This document shows, piece by piece, positions 15,616 to 23,718 of a DNA stretch of 34,389 bases. Both the position numbers and the translations under genes were made by a program. The notes under the pieces were generated by a model, which saw only the letters and a list, made by a program, of their open reading frames with translations, ran no database searches and was not told where the DNA came from. Position 1 is the stretch's first letter. Each line of letters opens with the position of its first letter. This stretch comes from DASXMX01 sp035483795 (lineage in GTDB: Bacteria; Planctomycetota; Phycisphaerae; Tepidisphaerales; Tepidisphaeraceae). The stretch spans positions 1 to 34,389 of the forward strand of contig DATHPP010000198.1 in assembly GCA_035483795.1 (NCBI GenBank). Direction: 5' to 3'.

Positions 15616-15771
15616 GGGGCGGATTATAGAGCCGCCCGGCGCGAATCAAGCCGCGTCCCGGCCGGGCCGACAGTTCGTGCACACCGCAACCGCCCGCCGC
15701 GGCGGAGCTTAGCGCGGCTGCCACGCTGCCCTCGACCCATGCGCCGGCCCGCAGCACGATCGACGGGCGGC

Positions 15772-15799
15772 TTGACATGCCCGCGCACCGGAATAGAGT
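15772..15799 (+). promoter_or_regulatory. Possible sigma-70-type promoter upstream of tRNA-Ala
   Basis: TTGACA (15772-15777) and TAGAGT (15794-15799) are separated by 16 nt. The -35 is perfect and the -10 matches four of six positions. It would start transcription about 120 nt before the tRNA. Confidence 0.35.
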
Positions 15800-15831
15800 T
15801 GCACCAAGTTCCCGGCCGCCCCGACCGGCCG

Positions 15832-15864
15832 TGGCACTTTGGCAGGTTTTGGCAGGAAATGGCA
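15832..15864 (+). repeat. Phased TTTGGCAGG-type motifs
   Basis: GGCA occurs at 15833, 15841, 15851 and 15861, the last three with exact 10-bp spacing, in the frame TGGCAC/TTTGGCAGG/TTTTGGCAGG/AATGGCAG. Helical phasing could mean a protein-binding site, but the run is short. Confidence 0.35.
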
Positions 15865-15924
15865 GAGCTATTGTCATGATCTTGCTAAAGGTTTGGCATT
15901 GTCACATTTTTGCTGAACGATCCC

Positions 15925-15995
15925 GGGGCCATAGTGAAATGGGATCACGCCACCATGGCATGGTGGAATTTGGGGTTCAAATCCCCATGGCTCCA
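15925..15995 (+). tRNA. tRNA-Ala (anticodon GGC)
   Basis: A 71-nt cloverleaf folds completely. The 7-bp acceptor GGGGCCA/TGGCTCC carries the G3·U70 wobble pair that is the identity element of alanine tRNA. The D stem is GTGA/TCAC; the anticodon stem CCACC/GGTGG holds the loop ATGGCAT (anticodon GGC, U33 present). A 4-nt variable loop follows, then T stem TGGGG/CCCCA with loop TTCAAAT, and discriminator A73. The next bases are TTC, so CCA is not encoded and must be added by the nucleotidyltransferase. The D loop AATGGGA is short but keeps GG. Confidence 0.95.
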
Positions 15996-16131
15996 TTCGA
16001 CTTAGCCACTTGCGGGCCCTCGGTGATGGCAGGCCACACAAGGGGACGAGGTAAATGCCCTGATTAATGAGCTTGCCGAAGGCAGCACCTCGAACGGCCG
16101 TGCGTCCATTTGGGCCACAGTTTCCTATCTC

Positions 16132-16467
16132 GTGTGCGTTCTGCGACATGCACCCATCAGTGAAAACGATTTCACAGCCTCCTTACCCAATTACGACGAG
16201 TTCGCGAAGAACGATCTGAAAGTCCTTGAGGACTGCCCGTGGGAGCGAGTCGCGTACCACGTGTGGTTCGACACAGTCAAGACCAATGAGCCCAAGCACT
16301 CGCAAAAGTGGACTGGGATGATAACGGCCCGCCTTCTGAAGAGTATTGCCGATGACAGTCGAGCGGTAGTCCGCCTGACGCGGGTGCTGGTTGTTCTAAC
16401 ACTTGTGTTGATTTGCTTAACTATGGTTCTCTGCGGGGATATTTTCGTTAGGTTTCTTCGTCACTAG
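16132..16467 (+). CDS. Hypothetical small protein with C-terminal membrane helix; N-terminus uncertain
   Basis: From the GTG at 16132 this reads 111 residues, with a soluble part (ISENDFTASLPNYDEFAKNDLKVLEDCPWERVAYHVWFD) and one C-terminal hydrophobic helix (LTRVLVVLTLVLICLTMVLCGDIF). No family is recognised. The frame is open back to 16027 (protein-like residues such as VNALINELAEGS) without any ATG in frame. The gene may therefore have lost its true start, or use a rare one, or be the 3' remnant of something larger. Base composition is visibly lower in GC than in neighbouring genes, and it sits 136 nt after a tRNA, a common landing place for foreign DNA. Could be a remnant rather than a live gene. 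Confidence 0.45.
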   Translation: MCVLRHAPISENDFTASLPNYDEFAKNDLKVLEDCPWERVAYHVWFDTVKTNEPKHSQKWTGMITARLLKSIADDSRAVVRLTRVLVVLTLVLICLTMVLCGDIFVRFLRH

Positions 16468-16571
16468 CGAGATTCGCGATTGGCTGTCGTGAAAAAAGAT
16501 ACCAGAAGGCATTCGCTCGGCGACAGCCCCGAAAAGGCGCGCTGGCTGAGCAGAGTTTTGCTCGGTCGCGT

Positions 16572-17867
16572 TCAGGCCATGTCTGATACCGCGATCAGTT
16601 GAATTTCGGTGATCTCCGGCGGGACGCCGATCCGCACGGGCATCTTGGACATGCCGACCCCGGCGGAGGTGTAGACGGGGCAGAGGGGGCCGCGCGCCAG
16701 GCCGTACAGGTATTTCTGACCGTAGTGGGAGTAGGTGACCAGTGCGGGCAGGCCGGGGAGTTTGATCTGCCCGCCGTGCGTGTGGCCGCTCAGCATCAGG
16801 TCAACGCGGTGACCACAGGCGACGAATTTGCTGTCCTCGGCCACGTCGGGATTGTGCGACAGCAGGATTCGCGGCATCGCATCAGGAATTCCGCCCAGAG
16901 CGCTGTCATAGAGTTGGCGGTCGCGCCAGTAGTCTCCGACGCCGGCTATGCAGAGTCCCCCGTCCGTTTCGCGTGCGAGCGTGCGATCACGGCGAACAAA
17001 CAGCCGCGTGTTGTCGAGCATCGGAATGCCCGCGCGGCCGAACAGATCGCCAAGCAACTCGGCGCTCTCGTACCAGTCATGGTTGCCGAGTGTAGCCACG
17101 ATGCCGATGGGCGCGCGCAAGCCGCTCAGGACGCCGACCGCCGGGGCGGCGTAGACGCGGTCGTGCAACACGTAATCTCCGGTCAGGGCGATCAAGTCCG
17201 GCCGCAGTGCGTTGGCGGTCGCGACCACGCGGTGCAGGTCGCCAAGCGACAGCCACGGCCCGTGATGCACGTCGCTGATTTGAACGATCCGCAATCCATC
17301 GAGCTCACGTGGCAGTCCACGCAGTGGAAATCTGACTCGCCGGACTTGGAGCATCCGTGGCGCGAGGAGAGACGCGTACGCGAACGCGCCGAGCACTCCC
17401 CCCGCCGCCACACACTCCACCCCTTTCCGCAGAAGCGTCCGCCGTGACGGCGATGCCCTGAGATTTGAATCCGCGGGATTGCTGGAGCCGTCGTGCAGGC
17501 CGCCTTGGATTCGCCGCGAGCGCCGGAAGCGAACTTCCCGCAGGGACATCCACCCGGCGGCGAGCAACGCGTAGAGGATGAACATGAGGAGCACCGCCGC
17601 CTTGAATCGATATCGTTGCAGCGAGTCTGGAAGAACGCGGAATGTGATTTCCCGTGCGGGCTGCTCGATCACCGCCCCAATCGAATCCAAGACTGCCGTT
17701 GCGGGCTGTAAATAGCCGCGGGCGTGCAGCGGCTGGACAAACCGGCGGACTCCATAAGCGAAGACCACCACAATGACCCCGACAACCGCCGCACGTTGCC
17801 ACACCTTCCGCCAGCGCTTCGCTGGCGGGCAAGAAACGAGTTTCGCTGAATCCACGGAAGTAGTCAT
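16572..17867 (-). CDS. Membrane-anchored metallophosphoesterase (calcineurin-like)
   Basis: The 431-residue protein has two membrane segments (about 25-43 and 90-107), a basic stretch, and a third hydrophobic segment at about 151-170 preceded by SRRTLLRKG. The catalytic domain starts at about 190 with all metal-site motifs: ISDVHHG (D199, H201), LTGDYV, TLGNHDW, LLSHNPD and SGHTHGGQ. The arrangement is that of the YaeI/YkuE-type phosphoesterase group that acts on the outer side of the membrane; the substrate is not known, and lipid-linked phosphodiesters are plausible. ATG 17867 was chosen over the GTG 30 nt upstream, and neither has a clear Shine-Dalgarno. The family call is secure. The SRRTLL sequence resembles a twin-arginine signal but is internal, which is odd. 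Confidence 0.9.
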   Translation of the reverse strand: MTTSVDSAKLVSCPPAKRWRKVWQRAAVVGVIVVVFAYGVRRFVQPLHARGYLQPATAVLDSIGAVIEQPAREITFRVLPDSLQRYRFKAAVLLMFILYALLAAGWMSLREVRFRRSRRIQGGLHDGSSNPADSNLRASPSRRTLLRKGVECVAAGGVLGAFAYASLLAPRMLQVRRVRFPLRGLPRELDGLRIVQISDVHHGPWLSLGDLHRVVATANALRPDLIALTGDYVLHDRVYAAPAVGVLSGLRAPIGIVATLGNHDWYESAELLGDLFGRAGIPMLDNTRLFVRRDRTLARETDGGLCIAGVGDYWRDRQLYDSALGGIPDAMPRILLSHNPDVAEDSKFVACGHRVDLMLSGHTHGGQIKLPGLPALVTYSHYGQKYLYGLARGPLCPVYTSAGVGMSKMPVRIGVPPEITEIQLIAVSDMA

Positions 17868-18114
17868 TGGGATTAAGACCCCTTTTCCAGCTGGCACCGG
17901 AGGTATACCTGGATCGGCATGCGGCTGGAATAGCTTGAATCACACCAGGACCCGCTGTTGCTCCTGCCGCACCTCACGGGCGTGACTTCGAAGCTGGAGA
18001 TCGTGCCCTGCGCGGAAATTGCCATCAGCCGTGAGTCCAAACCGTAGAAGATAGTTCACTCCCCGCCCCCGACGATCATTTGAGCGATATTCGCCACAAC
18101 CTGAGCCAAGTTAT

Positions 18115-19956
18115 ATGGAATCGGCGCTCTCGGCTATTTGTGCCAGCGGCTTCACGGTCGTAAGCTTCGCCATGATCTGGCTGAGTCTGCTTGTGGTTCC
18201 TGTGGTCGCCGCGGCCCTGGGGGCATTTCTGGCAGGGGCAGTCGCATCGCTGGCGGTGGGATGGTACCGCATCACGAGTCGAGAGGGAGCGAGCGGCTAT
18301 TTTGTCGTCTTCATGGGCTTACTGGGCCTCGTGGCCGGGCTGATCATCGGGGTGATCGCCTGTGCGATTGTGCAGCCAGAGACTGTGAGCCGGTTCGGCC
18401 TTGCTGTGGGTGTGAGCGTGGGTGTGATCGTCGTGCTGGCGCTCATCACCGCGGTTACTTCACGGGTGCTGGCCGATGTTCCTCCCACGATTGATGGCGA
18501 AAACCTCATGCTTCGTCTGGAAGTGCGCGAGCCCGTCGCCAACACTGCGGCGAGTCCTGCCGGGCCCGGCTCCGTCGCGCTCGGCTCACTCAGCGGCCGC
18601 ACCGTCCGCAAATCGGTATGTGGCCCGCTCTGGACAGAACCGGTGGCCGGTTCCCCGGATTTTCACATCAGCTTTGGCGCCGTCGACATCTTCACCAGCC
18701 GCGGCAAACGACTGCTGATGATCGATTGGGGTGGGCGGGAAACCGCGGGCCATTTCCTTCCGCTTCCCGCGTTCCCCGGCAGGAAATTCTTCAACTGGAG
18801 CGATTGGCTTCCCAAATATCGAGCCGGGGTCGATGCCGGTAGCCGGCGGACATACCGTTTCCGAATTCAGAAGCAGTACGACCCCATCCGCCAGGAGACC
18901 GCCGGCGGCTTTGAGATTCGTACGATCGCCGAGCGCTTTGTCGAAACCACCATCAACCGCCGACCCGCTGTCGAGTCGCACGAAAGATTCCAGGTCTTCC
19001 ACAACGGGTCGATGGTCGCCGGCAAGACCATCGGAGACACCAGGCTTCCCTATCCGAACCTCGTCGCCACCTTCGAGGGCCAGGCCGCCATCCTCATCAA
19101 TGACATCGATGAGAACTACTCTTATAGTTTTCGCCTGATCACCGAATCGAACGGCGCCCCCGTCGTCCGGAGGGTTGCCGATTCCTCCCACGATCCCATT
19201 CTTGTCGATCTGGACCCCGGCGCAGCACCGCCGCCCAGCTCTCGCCGAAACCGAATCCATTTCTCTCGCCCGGGAATTTTTCGCGTCGGACAGAACGGCG
19301 TCCTCGACGCCCGCACGCTGGCCATTTTTCAATTCACGTCGCCGTCAGGCATGATCGAGCGGTCTCAGCTCAATTGCCTGGCACTCTCTCCGGATCGGCG
19401 AAGCTTCGTGCGCCTGGTCACGCTCGGCACTACCAGTTCATTTGCGCTGGCCGCGACGGATTTCGTGAGCGACCAGACGGACCGCCTGCCGATCGACCGC
19501 AAGCGAATGCACTACGTTACCCAGAGCCAGATCGATCCGGCGTGGGTCGATCATCACTTCTGCTGGGTGCGCAATCCCGAGGGATTCGACCGTCTGATCG
19601 AGCGCCCGTCGTTTGCGCCCCTTCCCCTCCGCGGGATCGTCGAACAGGGCACGGACGGGAACTCGCGCTACGTCCTTCACGGTACGAAGGATGGGATCGA
19701 TTTAGTCGTCCGGGATGTGCTGGTAACTCAGCTCGGAGGACATCCAGCGGCGCCTGCTCCGAACAGCGGCGAGCAACCGATCCAACTGGACGGCTCGCAG
19801 GCCTCGCTCTTCTACGGCCGGGAGTACGGCGGCCTTCTCATGCTGACCATGCCCAAAGAGGCCGACCTCGAATTCGCCCAAAAGATCGCCCGCGCCATCG
19901 ATGCCGAGCTCGCCACCGGAAAACACGATGCCATGTTCGACCTGGACCCGGCCTGA
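18115..19956 (+). CDS. Uncharacterised large membrane protein
   Basis: This 613-residue protein is not recognised. Three hydrophobic segments lie near the N-terminus: about 15-50 (a long stretch that may be two helices), 60-84 and 95-118. A long soluble domain of mixed beta character follows, with pieces such as DFHISFGAVDIFTSRGKRLLMIDWGG, LVATFEGQAAILINDIDENYSYSF and a C-terminal EFAQKIARAIDAELATGK. The last ~30 residues (LMLTMPKEADLEFAQKIARAIDAEL) read like a helix-ended domain. No catalytic motif stands out. The gene stands alone, divergent from the phosphoesterase across 247 nt and convergent with the DyP gene across 75 nt. ATG 18115 has no clear Shine-Dalgarno but begins right before the first hydrophobic segment. 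Confidence 0.82.
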   Translation: MESALSAICASGFTVVSFAMIWLSLLVVPVVAAALGAFLAGAVASLAVGWYRITSREGASGYFVVFMGLLGLVAGLIIGVIACAIVQPETVSRFGLAVGVSVGVIVVLALITAVTSRVLADVPPTIDGENLMLRLEVREPVANTAASPAGPGSVALGSLSGRTVRKSVCGPLWTEPVAGSPDFHISFGAVDIFTSRGKRLLMIDWGGRETAGHFLPLPAFPGRKFFNWSDWLPKYRAGVDAGSRRTYRFRIQKQYDPIRQETAGGFEIRTIAERFVETTINRRPAVESHERFQVFHNGSMVAGKTIGDTRLPYPNLVATFEGQAAILINDIDENYSYSFRLITESNGAPVVRRVADSSHDPILVDLDPGAAPPPSSRRNRIHFSRPGIFRVGQNGVLDARTLAIFQFTSPSGMIERSQLNCLALSPDRRSFVRLVTLGTTSSFALAATDFVSDQTDRLPIDRKRMHYVTQSQIDPAWVDHHFCWVRNPEGFDRLIERPSFAPLPLRGIVEQGTDGNSRYVLHGTKDGIDLVVRDVLVTQLGGHPAAPAPNSGEQPIQLDGSQASLFYGREYGGLLMLTMPKEADLEFAQKIARAIDAELATGKHDAMFDLDPA

Positions 19957-20031
19957 CGCAACGAAGTTATTCGCCTCCTCTTCAATCGAAGCCTCTTAAA
20001 TGATCGTGCGCCAACGCGTTTGCCGATCCGG

Positions 20032-21024
20032 CTATGTTGACGGCGGCGTGGCCGGGGTTATCGAAGGTTCTTCATCACCAAGGTTTTCGAGAAAGGTCGC
20101 TGATGGGGCGAAGAACAGGCTTCCCGTGACGGTGCGGCTGAAATCCAAAAGCCGGTCATAGTTGCCCGCCGGTCGACCGATGAACATGTTCTCGAGCATC
20201 TGCTCGGTGGTCCGCGGCGATCGGCAATACCCGATGAAATAGGTTCCGAATTCTCCCTGGCCGGCTTTGCCGAAGGGCATGTTGTCTCTGAGGATCTTTA
20301 CCTCTTTTCCGTTCTCGACGACGGTCGTCAGCGCATTGTGGGCGAAGGAGGGTTTCGCCGCATCGCTCAGCTCAATATCAGAGAGTTTTTTGCGCCCGAT
20401 GATCCGCTCTTGTTCCTCGGTTGAAAGAGCGTTCCACCGACTCATGTCGTGCAGATACTTCTGGATGATGACGTAACTTCCGCCGGCAAAACGAGGGTCT
20501 TCCCCGGCAACCAGCGCGGCATTCAGCGCGGCGGCGCCACGCGGATTCTCTGTTCCGTCAACGAACCCGAGAAGGTCGCGCTCATCGAAATAGCGGAAGC
20601 CGTGTGTCTCGTCGACGGCACAAACCGCTCCTCCGAGCCGCTCCACGATTTGGGTGGCCAATTCGAAGCACAAGTCCATTCTCTTGGCGCGGATGTGAAA
20701 CAGCGCGTCGGCGGGAGTGGAAACGGCATGGCGTTCGCCCGAGCGGATCTCGCGGAACGGATGAAGTTCGGCCGGCCGAGGTGCCCCGAAGAGCTTGTCC
20801 CAAGCATCCGAGCCGAATCCCGCAACGCACGAGAGCCCCGCCTCGATGCGACGAAAATCGACGGCGCGAAAAATTCCCGGAAAATCTGCGCAGAAAGAGC
20901 GCACGGTTGCGTAGCTCGCGCGGTCCGGCTTGATGCAGACAACCAGGAAGATCGCGGCGCTGGTGAGCGGCGCAAGAACGGGCTGAGGAATTGGTGCTGG
21001 ATCTTCTTTGCCGGTTACGCTCAT
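20032..21024 (-). CDS. Dye-decolorizing (DyP-type) heme peroxidase
   Basis: A 330-residue protein with the DyP signature GFVDGTENP (distal Asp D156 of the GxxDG motif), AKPSFAHNALT (proximal heme ligand H229), KILRDNMPFG (distal Arg R246) and GTYFIGYCRSP. The spacing fits the YfeX/DypB-like class. These enzymes use hydrogen peroxide to oxidise dyes, porphyrins or lignin-like substrates, or act on heme. No signal peptide is seen, so it should be cytoplasmic. The frame runs on 38 residues upstream, but MSVTGKEDPAPIPQPVLAPLTSAAIF from ATG 21024 is the natural N-terminus. It diverges from the BNR propeller gene across 95 nt and lies 2.7 kb from katG. Confidence 0.94.
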   Translation of the reverse strand: MSVTGKEDPAPIPQPVLAPLTSAAIFLVVCIKPDRASYATVRSFCADFPGIFRAVDFRRIEAGLSCVAGFGSDAWDKLFGAPRPAELHPFREIRSGERHAVSTPADALFHIRAKRMDLCFELATQIVERLGGAVCAVDETHGFRYFDERDLLGFVDGTENPRGAAALNAALVAGEDPRFAGGSYVIIQKYLHDMSRWNALSTEEQERIIGRKKLSDIELSDAAKPSFAHNALTTVVENGKEVKILRDNMPFGKAGQGEFGTYFIGYCRSPRTTEQMLENMFIGRPAGNYDRLLDFSRTVTGSLFFAPSATFLENLGDEEPSITPATPPST

Positions 21025-21119
21025 GCGAGCATTTTGGCCTGGTCTCCGATCGACGCAAACTTTTGGGATGATCAACCCTTTGGGGCAGGCCGCCATGGAA
21101 GCATGTACGATGGGGTGTG

Positions 21120-23693
21120 ATGCCCGACGCAACGTCATTTCCTGGCTGGAAGATTTCTTTGATTACCGCCACGGTGCTGGTTCATGGCGCCGCGACGTCC
21201 TTCGCCCGGCCGCCGGTGCGGTGGGATGCGCTCAATGACGTGGGGAACCTGGGGCGCGTGGAGGCGGTGGAGGTCAGTCCGTTTGATTCGCGGACGATCG
21301 TCGCCGGGGGAGATGTGCTGGGGGCGGGGGTCACACATGACGGCGGGGCGACGTGGGAGCCGACCCTGGGATTTCTCAATTATCAGGACAACGACATCAC
21401 GTTTGATCCCGCCGATCCGAACACGATCTGGATCGGGACGCTGGGCGGGCCGTACAAGAGCACGGACGGGGGCAGGCACTGGACGCTGAAACGCGAGGGC
21501 ATGCCGCCGGCGGGGACGGTGACGATCACGGCGCCGATCGAGCGGGTTATATTCGACCCCAACGATTCGTCGACACTGCTGGCGGTGGCCGGAAACCACC
21601 GGCACATGGGATACGGCAAAGTCGGCATCACGCGATGGGGCGGCGTCTGGAAAAGCACCGACGGGGGCGAGCATTGGAAGCAGATCGTGACGATCGATGA
21701 TGCCGCGGTAGGCAGCCCGGACGACGGCACCGGCGTGATGATCAACGACATGGGCTTCGCCGCCAGCTCGTCGAGCGTCGTCTACGCCTGCTCGGATGAG
21801 TTCGGCGTCTACAAAAGTACGGACCGCGGCGTCACGTGGGGCAAAATCAATCAGGGTCTGCCGAATACCAAGACCTGGTCGATCGCGCTGCATCCGACCG
21901 ATCCGAATATTCTGTGCGTTGCCATGGGCGGCGGCGCGGGAATCTACAAGAGCACCGACGGCGGCAGCACCTGGCACAAAAGCTGCGACGGCATGTCCGA
22001 TCTGACTTCCTCGACCGTCTATCGCACGATCGCCGTCGCCAGGAGCAATCCTGACTATCTCTACTGCGCCGCCTGGGAGGGCTCGGGCTCCACATATCGT
22101 TCGACCGACGGCGGCAGCACGTGGACGCGCCTCGTCGCCCGCGGCAGCCATCGCTCAATCGTCGGCGGCACGGGAAACTCCGGCGGCCTGTTCTTCCAGC
22201 GGATCAGCGTTGATCCCAGGGACCCGAAGCATGTCGTTGGCGCGTGCGAGGGAATGGTGGTGCAGTCGTGGGACGCCGGGGAGACCTGGAAGGACACGAC
22301 CAGCGTCGCTACCAACGGCGGCTGGCGGGGAACCGGGTACTGCGGCATGTGTGGCACCTGCATCGCCTGGAATCCGTACAAGCCGGGGCAGGCTTTCACG
22401 CTGGGCGATGATGAGGGGAAGCTGGAGCGCAGCGAGGATTACTTATGGAGTTGGAGGCTGAAGGGTTCGCCGGGCCTGATTGGGCCATACAACGGCGCGG
22501 CCGACGCAAGCTTCGCGGCCGACGGTACGATTTACGTCGGCAGCGGACAGTTCGGCAATCACTACGGCGCGTATGCCAATGAGCCGATCATCAAGAGCAC
22601 GGATTTTGGCGCCAACTGGTTCTACGTGAAGCGACCCGTCGGCGCGGTGGGAGACAATCGAGCGGTGTATGTGAACCCGCGGGATTCCAGGCAGGTGTGG
22701 TGCATCACCGGCGGCGCGGCGACCGGAACATTGTGGAAGAGCAATGATGGCGGCAACACCTGGGCGACGCTGGAGCTTGGGGACGCCGGAGGTTTGTGGA
22801 ACATCGCCGCGGATCCGAAGGAGCCGACGACGATGTACATCGGTGCTCGCAACGGGATCTACCGGAGCGCCGATGGCACGCACTTCTTGCGGATGCAAGG
22901 CTCGCCGACTTCGCGAAATTATGAGTATGCTTATCTCGACCCGACCGATTCGCGAATAGTTTACGCCGTCAGCTTCAACTCCGGGTCGCTGGGCGGGCTG
23001 TATCGGTACAACGGAAGCGGATGGACGAGACTTCTCGCCAAGCCGCAGGCGCGGGCGGTTGCAGTTGATCCGGCCAATTCGCGGCGCTTCGCCCTGTTGA
23101 CCCGCGGCTGGGCCGCGTTCGACCAGACCTCCGGCGACGGCGTCTGGATCAGCGAAGACACCGGTGCCAACTGGCAACAGTGCAACGATGGCCTGCGCAT
23201 GCTGGGTGGCGTGGCGATCGCCTTCAACCCCGACCGCAGCAGCCAGCTCATCCTCGCCACCGACGGCGCCGGCTTCTTCGCAACCGACCTGGGCGATTCC
23301 ACCCCCCACGGCGGTAAGCCGCGGAGCGTGATTGGTACAGTCGCCGCGATGAATTACGACGACGGTTTGCAGGGCTTTGATACTTCGAAAGACAATCGCG
23401 CGGACGCGCTCCGCGGTTTAAAATCCGGACAGTGGGCCAAATTCCAGGTCAATGTTCCCTCAGCCGGCCATTACGATGTCATCTGTACCGTCGCCTCAAC
23501 GACCGGCGGCAAGTTCCATCTCGAGTTCAACGGCGTCAACGTCACCGGACCCGTCGAAGTCAAAGCCACCCCCGATGCCTGGACAGACGTGCGCATTCCC
23601 CACGTCGCGCTCATCCCTGGCGATCAATACATGAAGCTTTTTGCCGAGACGGATTCGATCGACATCAAGTCGATTCAAATGTGCAAAGAATGA
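21120..23693 (+). CDS. Secreted BNR/Asp-box beta-propeller protein with C-terminal CBM-like domain
   Basis: An 857-residue protein. An N-terminal signal peptide (WKISLITATVLVHGAATSFA) is followed by about eleven Asp-box motifs of the form S-x-D-x-G-x-x-W (for example STDGGRHW, STDGGSTW, SNDGGNTW, SEDTGANW), which fold as the hairpin turns of sortilin/Vps10-type and GH74-type propellers. The last ~125 residues (VIGTVAAMNYDDG, GQWAKFQVNVPSAGHYDVICTVAS) resemble a CBM6/CBM35-like sugar-binding module. Together this suggests an extracellular polysaccharide-binding or -acting protein, but the catalytic Asp residues of GH74 cannot be assigned by eye, so enzyme activity is not claimed. ATG 21120 was taken instead of the adjacent GTG 21117. 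It is 25 nt from the convergent katG. Confidence 0.85.
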   Translation: MPDATSFPGWKISLITATVLVHGAATSFARPPVRWDALNDVGNLGRVEAVEVSPFDSRTIVAGGDVLGAGVTHDGGATWEPTLGFLNYQDNDITFDPADPNTIWIGTLGGPYKSTDGGRHWTLKREGMPPAGTVTITAPIERVIFDPNDSSTLLAVAGNHRHMGYGKVGITRWGGVWKSTDGGEHWKQIVTIDDAAVGSPDDGTGVMINDMGFAASSSSVVYACSDEFGVYKSTDRGVTWGKINQGLPNTKTWSIALHPTDPNILCVAMGGGAGIYKSTDGGSTWHKSCDGMSDLTSSTVYRTIAVARSNPDYLYCAAWEGSGSTYRSTDGGSTWTRLVARGSHRSIVGGTGNSGGLFFQRISVDPRDPKHVVGACEGMVVQSWDAGETWKDTTSVATNGGWRGTGYCGMCGTCIAWNPYKPGQAFTLGDDEGKLERSEDYLWSWRLKGSPGLIGPYNGAADASFAADGTIYVGSGQFGNHYGAYANEPIIKSTDFGANWFYVKRPVGAVGDNRAVYVNPRDSRQVWCITGGAATGTLWKSNDGGNTWATLELGDAGGLWNIAADPKEPTTMYIGARNGIYRSADGTHFLRMQGSPTSRNYEYAYLDPTDSRIVYAVSFNSGSLGGLYRYNGSGWTRLLAKPQARAVAVDPANSRRFALLTRGWAAFDQTSGDGVWISEDTGANWQQCNDGLRMLGGVAIAFNPDRSSQLILATDGAGFFATDLGDSTPHGGKPRSVIGTVAAMNYDDGLQGFDTSKDNRADALRGLKSGQWAKFQVNVPSAGHYDVICTVASTTGGKFHLEFNGVNVTGPVEVKATPDAWTDVRIPHVALIPGDQYMKLFAETDSIDIKSIQMCKE

Positions 23694-23718
23694 CAACGTC
23701 TTATCGAGCGCCCGACCC

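Larger units (their letters stand above)
15616..15924. other. Intergenic region between mutL and tRNA-Ala
   Basis: About 309 nt with no credible gene. It holds a possible plus-strand promoter (15772-15799), a run of four GGCA motifs (15833-15864), and GC-rich filler. Short frames running through it show no protein character. It must also contain the mutL promoter on the other strand, which cannot be placed with confidence. Confidence 0.6.

Noticed and set aside
15772..15924. Sigma-54 promoter in the TGGCA-rich stretch
   Set aside because: The GG-N10-GC spacing required for -24/-12 elements is not met.
15874..16149. Minus-strand frame over the tRNA with a sequence like EPWGFEPQIPP
   Set aside because: This is the familiar artefact of translating the complement of a tRNA gene.
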